Positions 61,396 through 64,000 of a stretch of 64,000 nt of DNA are shown here, one piece after another. Location of the stretch: NCBI RefSeq assembly GCF_024734405.1, contig NZ_CP059556.1, positions 2,480,001 through 2,544,000 on the forward strand, written 5' to 3'. The notes beneath the pieces were generated by a model that was not told the origin of the DNA, did not search any database, and saw nothing but the letters and a program-made list of their open reading frames with translations. Every line of letters begins with the position of its first letter. Position 1 is the first letter of the stretch. The stretch is from Saccharopolyspora gregorii (GTDB taxonomy: Bacteria > Actinomycetota > Actinomycetes > Mycobacteriales > Pseudonocardiaceae). Position numbers and translations under genes: made by a program.

Positions 61396-64000
61396 ACGTG
61401 CCCCTGGACGCGCTGCGGCGCGTCGAGCGGACCAGCCTGGCCGCGATGCTGCGGGTGCTGCGGAACGCGGTGGGTGCCCAGCCCGCGACCGAAGCCCAGC
61501 CCGCGACCGAAGCCCAGCCCGCGAGCGAAACCCAGCCCGTCACCGAAACCCAGTCCGTCAGCGAAACCCAGTCCGTCAGCGAAACCCAGCTCCGCCGTGC
61601 GCTGCGCGTCGCACCCCGCCACGAGTGGCTGCTGCGGCGCTGGCTCGTCGCGCTCGGCGAGGAAGGTCTGCTCACCGCCGAGCAGGACCGCTACCGGCTC
61701 GCCGAACCGTCCGGGATGGACGTCGACGGGCTCGCCGCCGGCTACCGGGAACTCGGTTTCCCCGACGGCATGGCGCGGTTCCACCGCGCCGCGCTGGACC
61801 GGCTCCCGGAACTGCTGCGCGACGAGGTGCGCGCGCAGGACCTGCTGTTCGACGGGGACGACGTGCTCGACGCGCTCACCGCCTACCAGCGCAACGCGTT
61901 CACCGACCACCTCAACGAGACCTGCGCCGCGCTCGTGGTCGCCGCCGCGTCCCGGCGCGCCCCGCTGCGCGTGGTGGAGCTCGGCGCCGGAGGCGGCGGG
62001 ACCACCGAGGCCGTGCTGCGCGCGGTGCGGGCCGCCGGGGTGCCGGTCGAGCACCGGTTCACCGACGTCTCCCGGCTGTTCGCGCCCGTCGCGCAGCGGC
62101 TCGGGCTGGCGGCGGAACTGCTCGACGTGGACGCCGACTTCGCCGCGCAGGGCTTCGCGGCGGGCAGCGCCGACCTGGTGCTGGCCGGCAACGTGCTGCA
62201 CAACGCCCGCCACCTCGGCGAGACCCTGGCCCGCGTCCGCGCACTGCTGGCGCCCGGCGGGGAACTCGTCTGCACCGAGTCGGTGCGGGACAACCGCGCG
62301 ATGCTCACCTCCATGCAGTTCCTGCTGTCCGCGGAGGACGGCCGGGATCGGCACACCGACCGGCGGGCCGCGAGCGGCGAGGTGTTCCTGGACGAGGCCG
62401 GATGGCGCGGCGAACTGCGCGCCGCCGGGTTCGAGCTGCGGGACGTGCATCCGGAACCCGGGTCGCCGTGGGCGGCCTCCGGGCAGCTGCTGTTCCACGC
62501 GGTGCGCCCCGGCGCGGCGGACGTCGCCGACGTGCTGGCCGAGCTCGGCGACCGCGTCGTGCTGGAGACCGGCACCGCGACCCGGACCGCCGCGCGGCTG
62601 CGGGCGGCGCTGGGCGGGGAACCGGAAGCGGACGAGCGGGTGCGCGGCCTCCTCGCCACGCTCGGCGCGGACACCGGACTCGCCGTCGCGCTCGGCCCGG
62701 AACCGGGACGCACCGGCGTGCTCACCGGCGACGGGGCGGCCGCGGTGTGGTCGGCGGGCGGAACCGCCGTGCTCGGCGACCCGGCGGCGACGCCCGCCCG
62801 GCTGCTGGCCTGGCTGGAGCGTTCCGAGGTGGAGACCGCCGTGCTGCCCGCCGAGCAGGCGCGGGCCCTCCCGGACCTGCCCGCCGCGCTGATGACGGAC
62901 CTGTCCGCGCTGCGCCGGGTGGTGCTCACCGGCGCCGAGCTCACCGCGGCGGAGGCGGCCGCGTGGGCGGAGCTGGACGTGGAACCGCGCGGCGCCGTCG
63001 CGCCCCGACCGGCCGGAGACCTCGCCGCGGACGTGGCGGCCGCCGCCGACGCCGAGATCGCCGGGCTCGACCTGGACGCCGCCCTCGACGCGCTGCGGCT
63101 GGTGGACGCGGCGGCGCTGCGCTCCATGCTCGCCGCCCTGGTGCGCGCCGGATGGTCCGCCGCGGCAGGTGGAACCGACTCGGCGGAGCGGATCCTCGAC
63201 GCCGCCGCGGTCGCCCCGGAGCACCGGGCGCTGGTGCGCCGCTGGCTGGTCGAACTGGCGCGGGAAGGGCTGCTGGCGCACCGCGACGGCGGCTACGCGC
63301 CCGTGCCGGAGCACGCGGAACTCCTGCGGATCGACGATCCGTGGCGGGAAGCGCGGGAACGCTGGCTGGCCGCGTTCGGCGCCGCCGAGACCGTGGACTA
63401 CGCGCGCGGCAGCGCCGAAGCGCTGCCCGAGCTGATCACCGGCCGGGCGCAGGCGGTGCTGCTGCTGTTCCCCGAAGGCCGCACCGACCTGGCCCGCGCG
63501 CTGTACCGGGAGAGCATCACCGCCCGCTACCAGCAGCGCGCCGTGGCCGCTCTCGTCGCCGAGTCCGTCCGGCGCGCGGCCCGACCGCTGCGGGTGCTGG
63601 AGGTCGGCGCGGGCACCGGCGCCACCACCGAGGTCGTGCTCGACGCGCTCGGCGGCGCCCGGGTGGACTACCTGTTCACCGACGTGTCCCGGTTCTTCCT
63701 CGACCAGGCGCGGCAGCGCTTCGGCACCGCGGTGCGCTGCGGGCTGTTCGACCTCGACGCCGAGCCGGACGCGCAGGACTTCGACGGAGGCCCCTTCGAC
63801 CTCGTCCTCGGCGCGGGGGCGTTGAACGCGGCCACCGACACCGACGCCTCCGTGCGCCGGCTGCGCGGGCTGCTCGCCCCCGGCGGGCTGCTGGTGCTCA
63901 CCGAACCGACCACCGAGGAGCACTGGGTGATGGCCTCGCAGGGCCTGCTCATGGCCGACGCGCACGACGACCGCGCCGGGTCCGGAGCCACGTTCCTGTC
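61392..64000 (+). CDS. tandem-methyltransferase NRPS-like protein, 3' end outside window
   Basis: At least 869 residues from GTG 61392, which overlaps the upstream stop (GTGA). After a repeat-rich linker (residues 29-64) come an HEWLLRRWL helix block and a methyltransferase with SAM motif VVELGAGGGGTT (~195). A stretch (about 400-530) resembles a shrunken adenylation-domain segment (LRRVVLTGAELTAAE). A second helix block HRALVRRWL and a second methyltransferase with VLEVGAGTGATT (~735) follow. Both methyltransferases resemble the one in the preceding NRPS. No Cy, full A or carrier domain is seen before the window ends. It is probably a C- or N-methylation platform of the metallophore line. 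Confidence 0.75.
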   Translation, partial: MNVPLDALRRVERTSLAAMLRVLRNAVGAQPATEAQPATEAQPASETQPVTETQSVSETQSVSETQLRRALRVAPRHEWLLRRWLVALGEEGLLTAEQDRYRLAEPSGMDVDGLAAGYRELGFPDGMARFHRAALDRLPELLRDEVRAQDLLFDGDDVLDALTAYQRNAFTDHLNETCAALVVAAASRRAPLRVVELGAGGGGTTEAVLRAVRAAGVPVEHRFTDVSRLFAPVAQRLGLAAELLDVDADFAAQGFAAGSADLVLAGNVLHNARHLGETLARVRALLAPGGELVCTESVRDNRAMLTSMQFLLSAEDGRDRHTDRRAASGEVFLDEAGWRGELRAAGFELRDVHPEPGSPWAASGQLLFHAVRPGAADVADVLAELGDRVVLETGTATRTAARLRAALGGEPEADERVRGLLATLGADTGLAVALGPEPGRTGVLTGDGAAAVWSAGGTAVLGDPAATPARLLAWLERSEVETAVLPAEQARALPDLPAALMTDLSALRRVVLTGAELTAAEAAAWAELDVEPRGAVAPRPAGDLAADVAAAADAEIAGLDLDAALDALRLVDAAALRSMLAALVRAGWSAAAGGTDSAERILDAAAVAPEHRALVRRWLVELAREGLLAHRDGGYAPVPEHAELLRIDDPWREARERWLAAFGAAETVDYARGSAEALPELITGRAQAVLLLFPEGRTDLARALYRESITARYQQRAVAALVAESVRRAARPLRVLEVGAGTGATTEVVLDALGGARVDYLFTDVSRFFLDQARQRFGTAVRCGLFDLDAEPDAQDFDGGPFDLVLGAGALNAATDTDASVRRLRGLLAPGGLLVLTEPTTEEHWVMASQGLLMADAHDDRAGSGATFL
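61477..61584 (+). repeat. 18-bp in-frame tandem repeat, six units
   Basis: There are six consecutive 18-bp units with consensus CCCAGCCCGCGACCGAAG, which encode Q-P-A-T-E-A-like hexapeptides near the N-terminus of the tandem-methyltransferase protein. Units 1 and 2 are identical, as are units 5 and 6, pointing to recent slippage duplications. The encoded stretch is a flexible linker without hydrophobic residues. Confidence 0.9.

Overview
The window is very GC-rich and codon usage is strongly biased to G or C in third positions. Gene families, frequent GTG/TTG starts and the regulator repertoire point to an actinomycete, most likely a Pseudonocardiales member such as Saccharopolyspora. That assignment rests on general resemblance, not on a marker gene. 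No rRNA, tRNA, CRISPR array or intact insertion sequence was recognised.

Layout. 1-3.3 kb holds a partial alpha/beta hydrolase, a DedA-like membrane protein, a secreted HAD acid phosphatase and a small secreted protein. 3.3-9.5 kb is a minus-strand catabolic operon: M20 amidohydrolase, DUF1028 protein, Rid-family protein, flavin monooxygenase, MFS transporter and LysR regulator. 9.7-15.5 kb carries an NhaA-thioredoxin fusion, a GntR regulator divergent from an asparagine synthetase that lacks its Cys nucleophile, and an XRE regulator divergent from a second-type methionine aminopeptidase gene. 15.6-21.8 kb carries an MFS transporter with a frameshifted LysR gene, an ACC deaminase (acdS), an alpha/beta hydrolase divergent from a CGNR regulator, and another MFS transporter. 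21.8-26.4 kb is gene-poor and decayed: a frameshifted ketoglutarate semialdehyde dehydrogenase plus remnants of an alcohol dehydrogenase, a TetR regulator and an aldehyde dehydrogenase. 26.4-30.9 kb holds two MFS transporters and a zinc alcohol dehydrogenase. 31.2-36.9 kb is a minus-strand aldarate operon (transporter, enolase-superfamily dehydratase, ketoglutarate semialdehyde dehydrogenase, keto-deoxyglucarate dehydratase, truncated GntR) that should take glucarate or galactarate to 2-oxoglutarate. 36.9-42.5 kb has a GNAT enzyme, a GntR-MalY pair, a DsbA/CcdA pair and a lactate-permease-type transporter.

43.1 kb to the window end is a tightly overlapping plus-strand cluster for a salicylate/cysteine-derived thiazoline metallophore. 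It encodes salicylate synthase, thiazolinyl imide reductase, a glyoxalase-like protein, a peptide-type ABC importer (lipoprotein, two permeases, fused double ATPase), an NRPS (TubC-Cy-A(Cys)-MT-PCP-TE), two YbtP/YbtQ-like ABC transporters, a saccharopine-dehydrogenase-like protein and the start of an unusual tandem-methyltransferase protein. Its promoter region holds a near-perfect Zur (zinc) box and, about 85 bp further on, an IdeR/DmdR-like iron box. Together these suggest a zinc- and iron-responsive metallophore related in logic to coelibactin or yersiniabactin. The salicylate-activating enzyme and first carrier/cyclization module are not in the window and probably lie beyond 64,000.

Other non-coding structure includes two copies of a large palindromic repeat whose stems differ by compensatory changes, several strong bidirectional terminators, a 17-bp tandem repeat, an in-gene 18-bp tandem repeat, and a series of palindromic operators in divergent promoter regions.
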